Positions 37,637-48,809 of a stretch of 64,000 nucleotides of DNA are shown here, one piece after another. Position numbers and translations under genes: made by a program. The stretch's first letter is position 1. Every line of letters begins with the position of its first letter. This DNA is from Parasponia andersonii (taxonomy: Eukaryota > Streptophyta > Magnoliopsida > Rosales > Cannabaceae). The notes below the pieces were generated by a model. It had not been told where the DNA came from. It saw only the letters and a list, made by a program, of their open reading frames with translations, and searched no databases. Where the stretch lies: positions 1,113,365 through 1,177,364 of the forward strand of contig JXTB01000025.1 in NCBI GenBank assembly GCA_002914805.1. The letters are read 5' to 3'.

Positions 37637-38015
37637 TGAAGTACGAGGAGGAGTAAGGAGAGGGATGCTGGTTATAGAGACCGGAGGAAGTCGTAGCAAG
37701 GTAGACTTACAGAAACGTGCAGCTGGATCACCTCCTATTCAGGGAAAGCTAATGCTTGTTGGAGCCGTGAAGACATATTACCACAAGGGCATGTTGTACA
37801 AAGGCTAAGATTAACATCCACAACATTAAATAGCAATAAGGTGCATAATCTAGATCCACAAATGAATGAAAAATACCTTATATACGAAGTACAAGGAGGA
37901 GTCTTGAAGACATTACGACAATGGTAGTGTCACAAAGGCTAAGATTGACAGCCCCAACATAAAGCAGCAGCAAAAATCCATAATCTAGACCCAAAAAATG
38001 AATGACCAAATAATC
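37637..38015. repeat. Local direct duplication, one copy split by plastid DNA
   Basis: Copy 1 begins GTGAAGTACGAGGAGGAGT (37636-37654) and resumes at about 37766 with GTGAAGACAT...ACAAAGGCTAAGATT...ATAATCTAGATCC. Copy 2 runs uninterrupted from about 37885 (ACGAAGTACAAGGAGGAGT, TTGAAGACAT, CACAAAGGCTAAGATT, ATAATCTAGACCC) to about 38010. The roughly 110 bp missing from copy 2 is the plastid-like piece described separately. Confidence 0.75.
37655..37764 (+). pseudogene. Plastid-derived (NUPT) fragment of the 16S rRNA 3' end
   Basis: It contains AAGGAGAGGGATGC, then GGAGGAAGTCGTAGCAAGG, GCAGCTGGATCACCTCCT (the anti-Shine-Dalgarno tail of 16S rRNA), then TTCAGGGAAAGCTAATGCTT, which matches the plastid rrn16-trnI spacer start. 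The spacer sequence marks it as plastid rather than mitochondrial or bacterial. Many substitutions and an internal gap relative to the remembered plastid sequence show it is an old nuclear insertion. It is not a functional rRNA gene. Confidence 0.85.
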
Positions 38016-38359
38016 CAGACCCCCAAAAAGAAAGACAAAATACTTTAAATATGATTAAAATCTTAAACACTCGAAATACCTTTTTATCTTAAAATAATGT
38101 TAACACTGCTTGGACGCTTGAAGAACATTCCCTTACAGGATTAGTAAATTTCGGGGAAATGATTTGATTGCTCTTTCTCTAGTTCAGGTTTCATAGTCTT
38201 CAATTGATGTTTTCAACACTATTTTTTCATAATAGCTCTTATAGCGCAAACCACGGAAAGGAAAGGAGCTACTTATGTTCTTGTACTTTATTATTTAGGG
38301 GGTGAGAAGATTTAGAATTTCAATATTGAAGGTTCAATCGGTTACTAAACTGGCTAAGC
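38016..38359. other. AT-rich intergenic DNA, nothing recognised
   Basis: No coding or repeat structure was seen between the local duplication and the following short tandem repeat. Confidence 0.4.
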
Positions 38360-38700
38360 CTGCGATCACAAGAGTATATAACTATGGGCATGTTTAATAA
38401 TCTGCTATCACAAGAGTATACAATTATGGGTATGTTTACTAATCAGTGATGAAAAAGAAACTATGGACATATTTACTAATCAGTGATGTTTTTTTAAAAA
38501 GGAAAGAAAAAGAGAATGAGTTTAAGGAGGAATGAGAAGGAATAAAAGATTGAGTAATCTTTTTAAACTTTAACTAAATATGTGAAAATTTTCTTAAAAT
38601 AATTTGCTTAAATAACACATGAATGGAAGAGAAAAAGAAATACTTTTCTAATTCTCATTCTCTTCTCTATTATGGAATAATAAACATGACTTATATGTCT
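38360..38700. mobile_element. Possible hAT-like MITE with an internal short tandem repeat
   Basis: Near-repeats CACAAGAGTATA(T/C)AA(C/T)TATGGG(C/T)ATGTTTA(A/C)TAATC occur at about 38367 and 38410, with a third partial unit at about 38460. Farther right, CATTCTC...ATTATGGAATAATAAACATG (about 38657-38690) resembles the inverse of the left end (CATGTTTAATAATC). No target duplication was fixed. Confidence 0.35.
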
Positions 38701-40114
38701 TATCACTAATATCTCCAAATATAAGAAAGGCCATTAGGCATTAGCCATACCATAGGCTGGCTAGCTCCACCTGTTTTTTTATTTATTTTGTTTTCAGTAA
38801 GAGAAGTACCTCCACCTATATCCTTAATTTCAAACCAGTAGTATCTTTTTGTATATTATAAGATGCCATTAGTAATATATATATATATATATATATATAA
38901 AGATGATGGAAATACCTCTTACAATATAACTTGCTCATAGAAGCAGTTAAAACGTTCTTCATAGGATAATACAAACTAACATATTTAAAAACATCCACTG
39001 CAGCATTTGAATTCTATTCCATCTCATTTTAAAAGCAAATATGATGAGAAATTCTAGATCTACGATAATACTAAATTTCAAATAAGGGCACATAAAAAAC
39101 ATGAAGCAAGATCAAACAAAGACTTAAAAATAAGGCCAATACTCGCATTCTTCATATACAACCAACAAATCTAGACTCATGTAAAGAATGCAAGTACAAT
39201 TTTATTTTGAATATAAAATTTTCCTTCGAAGAAGAAATATAACTAAAAGAAAGAAACAAGAAAACAAGCAGTCAACCAACCACCAAAAAATCATCTAAGC
39301 CTATAGAAGTCATCATATGCAGTCCATATTAACAAAATAGACCAATTGAGAGGCATTTGGAGAAACTGAAAATGAAGTTTTGATAACGTGACACCAAAAG
39401 AAGACAACTGACCATCAGCACAACAATTAGCCCTTCATGAAAACATGGGAACAACGAATATCATATGTACAGCTGCATAAATCCAGAACCCTAGACCAAT
39501 ATAACTATGCAAAAGCCAAGGCATTCCATAAAACCTGAGAGCATATATAATGGACAACAGACATAAAATTGCTTTCATTTCAATAAAAACACAAACTGCG
39601 CAAACCATTTTACGAACATCTAATAAGTTCCATAAATTAGTCATTTCCAAGGACCAAGTTCCGATATACGCATAACCAAAGAACAAGAGGAGTTCTAGAC
39701 TGCTTAAGTCTTTAACATCTTCAAAGTTACATGAAATGTTATTGATAACCCAGAGTTATTACAATATCGAGCTTTCAGTATTAAACACATAGCATACAGT
39801 GGGAATTGTCAAAAAGTTCCTTTAAACTGATAATGAAATACAAACAATCAAACTGAAAAAATAGAATCAACAAGCAATCATGTAAATAAAAAATTCCCGT
39901 AATTGTTTGAAACAAAGTACCTCAAAACAAACTGAGAACTCACTCCACCTCATAACAAAAAGATGAAATAATTACAATGAATTGATATGCAACGTATAAG
40001 AAAAAATTGATATACTCAAACTTTTGAACAACTTTGGCACCTCAAATTGAGATATGTATCTATATATATACACACATGAAGCGTACGCGCACATGCGCAC
40101 ACACACACACACAA

Positions 40115-40152
<38 letters not shown>

Positions 40153-42515
40153 TACATGAAGAAATTATACACTGATATGTATAGCGATGATCGTAACACA
40201 ATCCTCTTGGACAGAAACTTAAATGGTAACCAGCATATATTTGTTCTATCCCACGTATCGGGCTAGCATAAAATTTACCCTCACTGCATCCTCTACAATC
40301 AAAACAATCTTGTATTATTCTCTAGAAATGGCCAAAAATAACGACCAAGAATCACATATATGTATCCGTAGTTCATCAACCTAATAGTTTTCTATGTAAG
40401 AGAAGTTAATTGTGACTGAATTCTGTATATACCCTTTGTCTTGCATGTTCAGACACTCCAACTAGCTAGTTCCAACATCATCATACTGATAGCCTAAATT
40501 TTAGACAAATTAGATATAGGAGGAAATTCACCTCAAATGACAAGTACACAGTAAAGGAACTTGCTCACTCAGTAACATTCAAGATTTGTCAAGACTAGGT
40601 GAAAAGTTATACCTCACAAAGATTGTAGGGTTCAACAGCCGGGGAGAACCAGTATTGAAAAAAAAAAAAAAAAAGGATTATTTAACAGTTGGAGAAGAGT
40701 TATCTCAAGCCCGTATCCAGAGAATAAGTCTTCAAAATAAATTAACATTTCAAACTGATCAACATGTAAGCTCAGTATCCTGTACTATAGGGAACTGAGA
40801 AAACAAAAAAGCAATGATGCACAATGTTAAATTTGGAAGACAAAAAAACCTAATTATCAAGGTATTTTGCTTGGTTGGAGTGAGGTGAAACAATTCTAGA
40901 CAAGTTATCTTCAATCAAATAAGATAAGATAAATAAACTAATAATCAAATAATTGTTGAAATCATTTTAGTTCTTTCTATATTTGCTCCTCTTTTTCTCC
41001 TCCTCATCAAAAGACTATCACCATCATCATTAATATTTAACTGCAAATGTCCCAATGAACCATAAGCAGATCCTCAACCTGGACTTGAACATGAAAATAA
41101 AAATCAAGCAAGTAGCTGTGCTCCAAGTCCTACCTTTTTCTTCTCCTCCTTTTATTGTTCCTCCATATCACTCCATGACTTTTAGTGCTCCACGATCTTA
41201 CCTTTTTTTTCACTCTTTTTTTTTTGTTCCTCTCTCACTCTAAGACTTTTAAAACCTTATTTAATATTCCCCCCCTTTATTTCTTGTTTCACTAATTAAT
41301 TTGGACTCAACCAGTACATTTTTGATTGCGTGAATTGATGAAAAAACAAATGTTCTTCAAATACATGTGACTTGATCATGACAATAGACGGAATCAAGGC
41401 TTAAGCTGACACACTTGAAAAAATTGATCCTCAATGCATCACCTCAAGGCATAAGCCTCATTAGCCTTTTAAAAATTGATCATACACTGATTGTCGCCTG
41501 CTATGCTTGCACAATTAGCTACATTACAATCATGTGATTAGGAAATGCACATGGTATAGACCCCAAAAGCGTGTTATTAAACAACCCAAATTCCCAGTAT
41601 ATATTCGAGATATGTTCAAATTGGTACAACATAAGCTCAGAAAATTGACTTAAGTAAAGAACTTGGTATCCATGGACATGATTGAGTTTATAATAATCCA
41701 GCTAAATTTTGAGGGGTGGAAGAAGAAGTGACCAATGGAACATATTTGAAATCAAACTAGTAAGTACTCAAAACAATTTTCAATCGGCAATTGGTTTATG
41801 TGGAGCACTAAAAGACAAGAGAAAACCCTTCGAAAACGAATTATTAGATGAACAAAACAAATCTTACAAAATGTGGTAAACAATTCATCCCTTCAAAACA
41901 TCTTTCAAGAAAACGACATTTACTCTTTTCTTCTTATATTGATGTGTGCCTGCAATAGCAGTAATATTAAGATAAATCTCCCTTTCCCCTTGCACTTCTC
42001 TTCTTTTCTTTTTCCTATTACTTCTATGCTAAGAAAAGGTATTCTTATGGAAAAATAATCTAGAATTTCCTTAATTTTCTGTCTTCTAGCTAGTGTTATA
42101 TGGATGGTTTTCTTCTTGACCATCTGATATGTTGTATGTAGTTTACGCTTTGTTAACTGATTTAAAATCAAATTTCCTTATCAATAATTAGGAATTAATG
42201 GCTCGAAATTGCCAATATATATGTTCTTAAAAATTGTCTAAAAAAACTGGTTTGGGAATAACACAAGCTTGAAAGGATTAGTACTTTTCTTCGCCTCCTC
42301 CGTTTTCCTCTATGGTTCTCCATCAATATGCCACAGTATCGGCCTCTAATTTGTCTTATCTCCTCAGATCAACCATTAAGTAGTAAGTATATATATAAGA
42401 TAATTGCATACTGCAAAATTGAACCCAGTAAGTAACCAAGTATATACATAAGATAATTGCATTCTACAAAATTGAACTAATTAAAATGATTAATTACTAT
42501 CCAAAATAATATTAA
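38701..42515. other. Non-coding AT-rich region with microsatellites
   Basis: Contains TA runs at about 38875-38899 and 40118-40149, a CA run at about 40097-40112, and poly(A) and poly(T) tracts. Short ORFs here are low-complexity or lack any recognisable domain. It may be partly transcribed as the downstream part of the MIR535 precursor, which is an inference only. Confidence 0.4.
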
Positions 42516-42535
42516 TTGCTGGCTACACTTACCTA

Positions 42536-42538
<3 letters not shown>

Positions 42539-42594
<56 letters not shown>
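42539..42594. repeat. Compound (CA)n(TA)n microsatellite
   Basis: About 14 CA units run directly into about 13 TA units. It lies about 80 bp from the MIR535 hairpin, on its 3' side, and is likely to be length-polymorphic. Confidence 0.9.
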
Positions 42595-42595
<1 letters not shown>

Positions 42596-42671
42596 CGCAA
42601 ATAGATATAGAGATCAGAAATTATTACCTGCTAATCCAATCCACGTATGTGCTAAAGAAACACGCGAAGGC

Positions 42672-42772
42672 AAATTGTATGACAACGAGGGAGAGCACGC
42701 ATGTGCACAGTCACGTTTTCTTTCCATGAATATCAACACAAGCGTGCTCTCTCTCGTTGTCATTCAATCAAA
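42672..42772 (-). ncRNA. MIR535: MIR535 precursor hairpin
   Basis: On the minus strand the 5' arm (42762 to 42742) is a 21-mer that starts TGACAACGAGAG and ends GAGCACGC, identical to mature miR535 as I know it. The 3' arm (42700 to 42680) begins GCGTGCTCTCCC and ends GTTGTCA, pairing with all but one base (an A-C mismatch). Pairing continues outward as ATTG with CAAT after a small internal loop, and the terminal loop is about 41 nt. miR535 belongs to the miR156/529-related group and is reported to act on SPL transcription factors in several species. The plus strand could also fold (a G-U instead of the mismatch), but the known mature sequence is on the minus strand. TA and CA repeats and a GAA run flank it. 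Confidence 0.92.
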
Positions 42773-42830
42773 CGACAACGCGTTGAAGCGTTGCTCAAAG
42801 CCATCGAGTAACTGTGGAAAGAAGGATATC

Positions 42831-42873
42831 GAAGAAGAAGAAGAAGAAGAAGAAGAAGAAGAAAAAGAAGAAG
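42831..42873. repeat. (GAA)n microsatellite
   Basis: About 14 GAA/AGA triplets with one interruption, about 60 bp from the MIR535 hairpin, on the 5' side of the minus-strand transcript. Confidence 0.9.
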
Positions 42874-43438
42874 GTACATTAATCAATTCCGCTGACCAAA
42901 ATATGGCATTCGTTTTTCGAAATCCAATAATGTTGTATATTTTTGCATACCAATGAATCTAATGATCAGCTAGCTAGCTAGCTAGAGATATATATATTCT
43001 TTGTTTGATTTAAGAGGACTCTAAAACCAAACTCCTCTCTACATGAAATCTGAGAGCCAACCTGAAAATGAAACGCTTAATAATTAATAAAATTATACAC
43101 TGATTAAAAACCAGAAGAATAAATGTTCATCTCTCAGTCCAATTAATTAGATCCAAAAAATAATCAACTACAAAATTAAGGCACATATTTCCTTGAATTT
43201 CACTAAAAGAAAAATTAAAAGTTTCGGAACTAATATCTCTGATCTAGCTATGCTAGGGTCTCAAAACATATAACAAACAACATATATGTATCAGTATCAC
43301 ATGCGATTGAACGTCGTCTAAGCTAGATCCCCATTACAATTATACATAATCATGCCATTCAAGCCGCCAAAATCTTACCTGAAACCTTGTTCGGTTGCCT
43401 CTCGCAATCAGAAAAGAAAAGCTACAACTTAACCGTTT

Positions 43439-43476
43439 ATGTATGTATGTATGTATGTATGTGTGCTTATAATAGC

Positions 43477-43514
<38 letters not shown>

Positions 43515-43552
43515 AATCAAAGAATTTTCCAGAAATCTAAGAAATCTGAGTG

Positions 43553-43595
<43 letters not shown>
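43439..43595. repeat. TATG, TA and GA microsatellite cluster
   Basis: TATG repeats (about 43439-43462), then two TA-GA compound runs (about 43480-43514 and 43553-43595), each followed by a near-identical piece reading AATCAAAGAA(T/C)(T/C)TTCCAGAAATCT or similar. This is therefore a local duplication of about 75 bp containing microsatellites. Confidence 0.8.
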
Positions 43596-43596
<1 letters not shown>

Positions 43597-44425
43597 TCAA
43601 AGAACCTTCCAGAAATCTGAGAATTTTCCAGAAATCAGTAGATCACTGGAATAAGTTGCATGGAACCCTAATGCGTAGCTAAATCCTCATAAAATTAATT
43701 TAATCACCGATTAATTATACAGAAAATATGAAGCTATATATATATATATATATATAAAAATAAAAAAAAAAAAAAAACAATAATAAATAACTTGTAATCA
43801 TCTCTATCTTGGTTTTGGTTTATTCTAATGAGTGAAATGGGTATTCTGTCGTGAGGAATACTAAAAGTTAGTAAAGTCTCTCAAACAAACCGGAAAGGAA
43901 AATTTCAGAAACCGTAAAGCATAAAACACAAACGGAAAGAACAATATTGGAACTTATAAAGAAGAAGAAGAAAAAAGAAAAGTCAAAGCGAGTAGGCGCT
44001 AACTACTGCCTAAAGTCTAGAATAAACAACATTTAAGTTTAAAATCTACCAGATTCAAACCTAATTAAATAGTATATATATATATATATATACATACCAA
44101 CACACCTCTTTGAATAGTACATTATAAATACCATATATAAACAATAACTACAAGCAACTACACCGAGCAGAAAGGGGAAAAAAAAAATTAAATAAAATCA
44201 AAACAAAGGAGAGAAGACGGTCAAAATTTCAAAAACAGTAACCCAAAAATAATAATTTTGAAAAAAAGAAAAGAAAAGAGCTAATAATTGGAAGAAGAAG
44301 AAGAAGAAGAAGAAAGTGTAAAATAAATAATAAATTAGTGGGGGGTGTCTAAGAAAAGAGAAGGGGAGACTTTGAGACCGTCAAAATGTGGCGACTGAAT
44401 TGTAGCCTTTGGAAAATACCAAAGG

Positions 44426-44427
<2 letters not shown>

Positions 44428-44463
<36 letters not shown>
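44428..44463. repeat. (CT)n microsatellite
   Basis: About 16 CT units. On the minus strand this is a GA run 60-90 bp downstream of a TATA box, a common arrangement in plant 5' leaders. Confidence 0.9.
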
Positions 44464-44521
44464 ATCGCACCTCCAACCTAGACGTCCAAACCCACAAAGG
44501 CACGGAGAACAAGAAGATAAC

Positions 44522-44565
44522 CTATATCACACCTCCAATCAAATATCATACTGTTTATATAGAGA
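44522..44565 (-). promoter_or_regulatory. Candidate minus-strand promoter, possibly for MIR535
   Basis: The minus strand reads CTCTATATAAACAG, with a canonical plant TATA box (TATATAAAC, 44561 to 44553). Transcription would start about 30 bp downstream, near 44522-44528, about 1.75 kb upstream of the miR535 hairpin and just before a GA-rich leader. No protein-coding gene follows on this strand, so MIR535 is the natural candidate. The link is an inference. Confidence 0.45.
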
Positions 44566-45919
44566 GAAAAAAGAGAGAAATTGTTTATTATATTGGTCAA
44601 ACTCATTACTCACGAGATGAAAAATATTACAATAAAATACATATACAGTAATAAGCTTCTTTTTTTTTTTTTTTTTCCTTCTATTTTCAGGATATGAACA
44701 TAAGAAAATTGCTTCTTTTTCTGATCACTATTTTCCTTTCAATTCTTTTTTTTTTCTTTTTTACCTGATTAATACATTATTATATCCCTGACTTGACTAT
44801 AAATATGATTGGTATATATCATTACGATTTGTAGGTGCTTATAATGGCATAATTTGCATCGATTCAAAAAGCAATAGTATAGTTGTTAGGCACGTCTCCC
44901 ACATAAGATTGAAAATACACACTTACGTACTGACTGAATTAATTCATCTAATATTAAAAAAAAATAATTAATAGCAATTATAAGCTATTTTTAATTTTTT
45001 TTTCCTGACCGTACCATCATGCATGATCTAGTGAAGGACGGTAACATCTGCAAAAATCTTTACTAGTTTTCCACCAACGTCCTTTGTCACCAGACACGCA
45101 GTAATTGCAGATCCGTGGATAAAATGGTTCTGAAAATAAGATTAAAATTATTTAAAAATTATTTATTAATAAATTAATAAACAAATAAGGGACAACGCCG
45201 TATTAAACAATTAAAATATCATTATTAATAAGTGATTTATTAGGGTTTTTTTATTCGAATTATTTAAAAAGATAATAAAAAATGATTTATTAGGTTGTTA
45301 ATACGTGATTTATATTAGTTTAATTTCAATTCAATTCCACCTTTTAGTTAATTATATTGAATAGCGCGTGTGAAGAGAAGTTAGGGTCCCACCGGGTCGG
45401 CACCCCACCTGTCGCACGTGTGGTATTGTTGCTCAATTTTAACATGGGCCGGGGCGAGTACAATGGGAGGAGAAGTGATATAATTGGTGTGTTTATGGAA
45501 GGTGGTTTGGACTTTGGATAAGATTCTTGGATAGATTGTCCTTGTTGTCGGATTATGCTCTGTCTTCTTGTGCTTTGTGGGCCCACTTTTGGTCCGATTT
45601 CTTTACAAATCACTCTTTTGGTAAAAACTTGAATTCTCATACCCAAAATAATTAGTACTAATTTGACAAAAAAATGAATAAATTTAGTAATAATTGTACT
45701 CGTTTTCGCTTCCAACTAGCATGCTTTCTTTCAAATTTTATGTACTATTGTCGACTCAATAATTTGATGTTACTATTGTATCTTAATTTGATGTACTAAT
45801 TTTCCCTATCTTATAACAACATTATTAAAATAATATTTCGTCGGGTTCAACAAGAATCGGATCCCTTTTTTTTTTTTTTTAATGAAAGAGTCAGATCTCT
45901 ATTTTGTTGTTAATTCTAG
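44566..45919. other. Intergenic, no gene recognised; one GC-richer island
   Basis: Mostly AT-rich with a T-run at 44660-44677. At 45360-45600 a less AT-rich island carries GCACGTG (a G-box core), TGGGCC and GTGGGCCCAC motifs, which look promoter-like. A 123-codon minus-strand frame (45344-45715) spans the island, but it matches no family I know and has no clear coding signal. Confidence 0.35.
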
Positions 45920-46104
45920 TTATATATTTGTCTTGATCTCTGTTTATTATAAATTAAAAAAAATACAAATTAGAAAAAAATACGTATTACTACCCAATCT
46001 CTATCTCACCCCATTTTTTTATGCATATCCCAGTGTAACTCGAAGTTAGGACCAAAATCCTAAATAATAAGTGCTCTTACCACTTGAGTCAACCCACTTC
46101 GTCA
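45920..46104 (-). mobile_element. tRNA-type SINE, copy 1
   Basis: Homologous to the element at 61550-61761. Shared blocks on the plus strand are CTACCCAATCTCTA (CTAACCAATCCCCA in the other), GTGTAACTCGAAGTTAGGACCAAAATCCTAA and CTCTTACCACTTGAGTCAACCCACTTCGTCAA. In the element's own (minus) orientation it starts TTGACGAAGTGGGTTGACTC and contains a box-B-like CTTCGAGTTAC. No target duplication was found for this copy. It is older or more diverged than copy 2. Confidence 0.7.
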
Positions 46105-46514
46105 ACTTTGTACTACACTTCATTTTTAGTTTAAACTATCATTGGATTGTGAATATTATTATTGTTTAGTTAGATTTAAATATGTTTGTTTGTGAGAATT
46201 TATACATTGATTGTTTGTTTAAACTTGATATGCATAAAACTTCTAAATTTAATATCTGAATGTTTTAAGTTGGTTAACAAAAAAACAGTTGATAACTATT
46301 TTTATATGGGCACCAATCCGGTAGGTATTTCTTTTTAACCTATGCATAGGTATTAGTTTGACAAATAAAAATTTATCATGCACATTTTTTTATATTAAAA
46401 AAATAAAAATAAGAAATAATATTAATAATGTACATATTTTTATACACATCATTATATCGTTAGATCATTATTAGATAATGATCCAACTAGAAAAAAATTA
46501 ACTATGGACAATCA

Positions 46515-46550
<36 letters not shown>

Positions 46551-47658
46551 AAGTTAAATTTTACATTTGGTCAAGATATTGGATCCATACGTCTAAACCT
46601 ATCAAACCAAGTATATTTGGTTTTGGTTCTTTCTAAGCTTAGATAACGATTAAAGAGAACTTTTAGCTTCTTTAGTCTCAAAAATAAATTTTGCCTCTAA
46701 CCGATCAATCCAACTATGAACAACCAAAATTGTCAAGGAAGAGTTAATCTTTTTAATGATATTCACAGAGGATGATTTCATTTAAAATATTTCAAAAGAT
46801 AAAGAGAAAAATTCAATTCAGAGGAGGACATTGGTAATCGATCTCTTCTTTTCTCTTTTTTTTTTTTCTCAAGAGGTTATTGGTAATTAAGTGGTAAATT
46901 TTTTATTTTGTTCTAAACTACAACAGGATGTATCGATTGTGCTTTGCTTAGTTGAAAAAATATCGTCCTATTACAAGCTAGCTAGCAAAAGGCGGATTTA
47001 AAAAACAAAAAATACACATGTAAAAACTGAAAAATGAATGGCAAATTAAAAACCTTCAGGAGATCAATATGTTTAATTAGGTTTGAATTTATAATATAGA
47101 TTTGGCGGCAGCAGGCAACTACGTAATAGTTACCTTTTTTATTTTTATTACTATTTTTTTAAAAAAAAATTGCATAGAGTTAGAATGTTGGCCATCCGTG
47201 ATTGAAACGTTGAAGTCCAATCTCCATTTTATTTATTTCTCCCCGAAAGCGAAAGCTAGAGTCCAATCTCTAACTTGAGACACACAAAAAGTCAATGCAA
47301 ACTTTATCACTTTTATTTCCCGTCGTCAATAGAACCAGACTTGGCCCCGCAGGACCAGAGTACTTGACCATTGCTCCATGTCCTAACAACAAAATTATAA
47401 AGAAAATAAAAATAAAAAATGAAAAAAATGCGAAGAAACCTAAGTCATAAATTTGGTCCAAGAGAATGATATGGGCCTGTTTATTCGGGCCCCAATTCGA
47501 TCTATACTGGGAACCTTACGTCCCATCCCATACTCATGTAAATCTCATAAAATTAGATAAAGCAGGCTTCTTGAATGTATTTTTATTTTTACAATATTTC
47601 CCTCTACTAATCTCTACAATTCGTATCGAATGTTCTAGCACCTGATGTGTAAGTGATT
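46105..47658. other. Intergenic AT-rich DNA, no gene seen
   Basis: Contains a TA run at about 46519-46548 and several A/T tracts. Short frames are uninformative. Confidence 0.45.
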
Positions 47659-47998
47659 TGTTAGAATTTGGCCTGTTAGTTTTTGTAATTATATTTTTTT
47701 TTATCCCACATCATTTGTATATAAATATTTGAGATTTATAATTGGCTATAAATAAAGTCTTCTGTAATTGGTTTTAATTATTCTAAAAATTAGTTACCCA
47801 TTGGTGAGCATCTATATTCATAAGGACCTATATAGTTTTATTTTTATCCTTTTTCCTATTTATTTCTAGGTTTTTGTATTATTTTGGTACATTCTGCATT
47901 TTTTCTACTCATTAATTTCATTAACTAATTGGAAATTTATATTTAATATTGTCTTAGTATCAAATATAAGCATTTGAAGTAGTTGTGCTTCCGTTATA
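47659..47998 (+). repeat. 5' LTR of the copia element
   Basis: Begins TGTTAGAATTTGGCCTG and shares GGCTATAAATAAAG, CATAAGGACCTATATAG and AGTAGTTGTGCTTC blocks with the right-hand repeat. Confidence 0.85.
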
Positions 47999-48186
47999 GC
48001 CGAAATAACTTCGGCCTGTGGCAGTGCGAAGAAATGAAACCAGAGAAGATGGATGATAAAAAATGAGATAGGATTAATTGTCAAGCTTGTAGTACAATTT
48101 GCTCATATCTTTGTAGATAACAGAAGTATCCATTTATGAGGCAGACTTCTGCAAGTAAGCTATAAAATGCGCTCGAGAACAAGTAT

Positions 48187-48549
48187 ATGAAAAAGAGCAA
48201 TGAAAACCGACTATACTTGAAGAATAGACTTTTCTACCTCCAGTTGAAGTCTGGTACAACTATTGGTGACCACATTGATATTTTCAACCAGTTGATAGCA
48301 GATTTGTTGAATTTGAATGAAACCTTCAAAGATGATGATAAAGCAATGTTGCTGATTAGGTCCCTACCTGATGAGTTAGATCATCTTTGTATTACGTTGT
48401 TTCATGGGAAGGAAAAATTATCCTTCGATGAAGTGCGTGCTGCATTGTACAATCATGAGATTCAGAAGAAAGATCAAAAGGAGAATAGAGACGTGCCAGT
48501 AGAAGTGCTTACAGCTAGGGGATGTAGTTGCCATAAGCAAAATTGGTAA
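48187..48549 (+). mobile_element. gag region of the copia element
   Basis: Readable blocks LYLKNRLFYLQLKSGTTIGD, LLNLNETFKDDDKAMLLI and LPDELDHLCITLFHGKEKLS match the UBN2/gag domain of plant copia elements. Fossil. Confidence 0.85.
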
Positions 48550-48809
48550 GGATGAATATGCCTTTTTCTCATGAAAAAGAGCATTAGAAGAAAGATTGTC
48601 CAAAGTTACAAAATAAAGGCAAGAGCAAGGCTACTTCTGATGCATATGTAGCTGAAATCGAAGATGATGGGTCATATTTTACTCTAATTAGTCAGTTGTT
48701 GATGTCTCAATATGACGAGTAGATTTTAGATTCAAGTTGCACTTACCATATATGTCCTCACAAGGAGTGGTTCTTCACTTTTCAAAAGCTAAATGGTAGA
48801 GTTGTTTAC

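Noticed and set aside
37681-37740. Functional 16S rRNA gene fragment or bacterial contamination
   Set aside because: Only about 110 bp is present. It is highly substituted, carries plastid spacer sequence, and is embedded in plant repeats, so a nuclear plastid insertion explains it better.
40054-40266. Short ORFs with YIYIYI runs on both strands
   Set aside because: These are translations of TA and CA microsatellites.
42516-42956. 146-codon plus-strand ORF
   Set aside because: Its translation is CA/TA/GAA microsatellite (THTHTH, IYIYIY, EEEEEE) running through the MIR535 hairpin on the opposite strand. It is not a protein gene.
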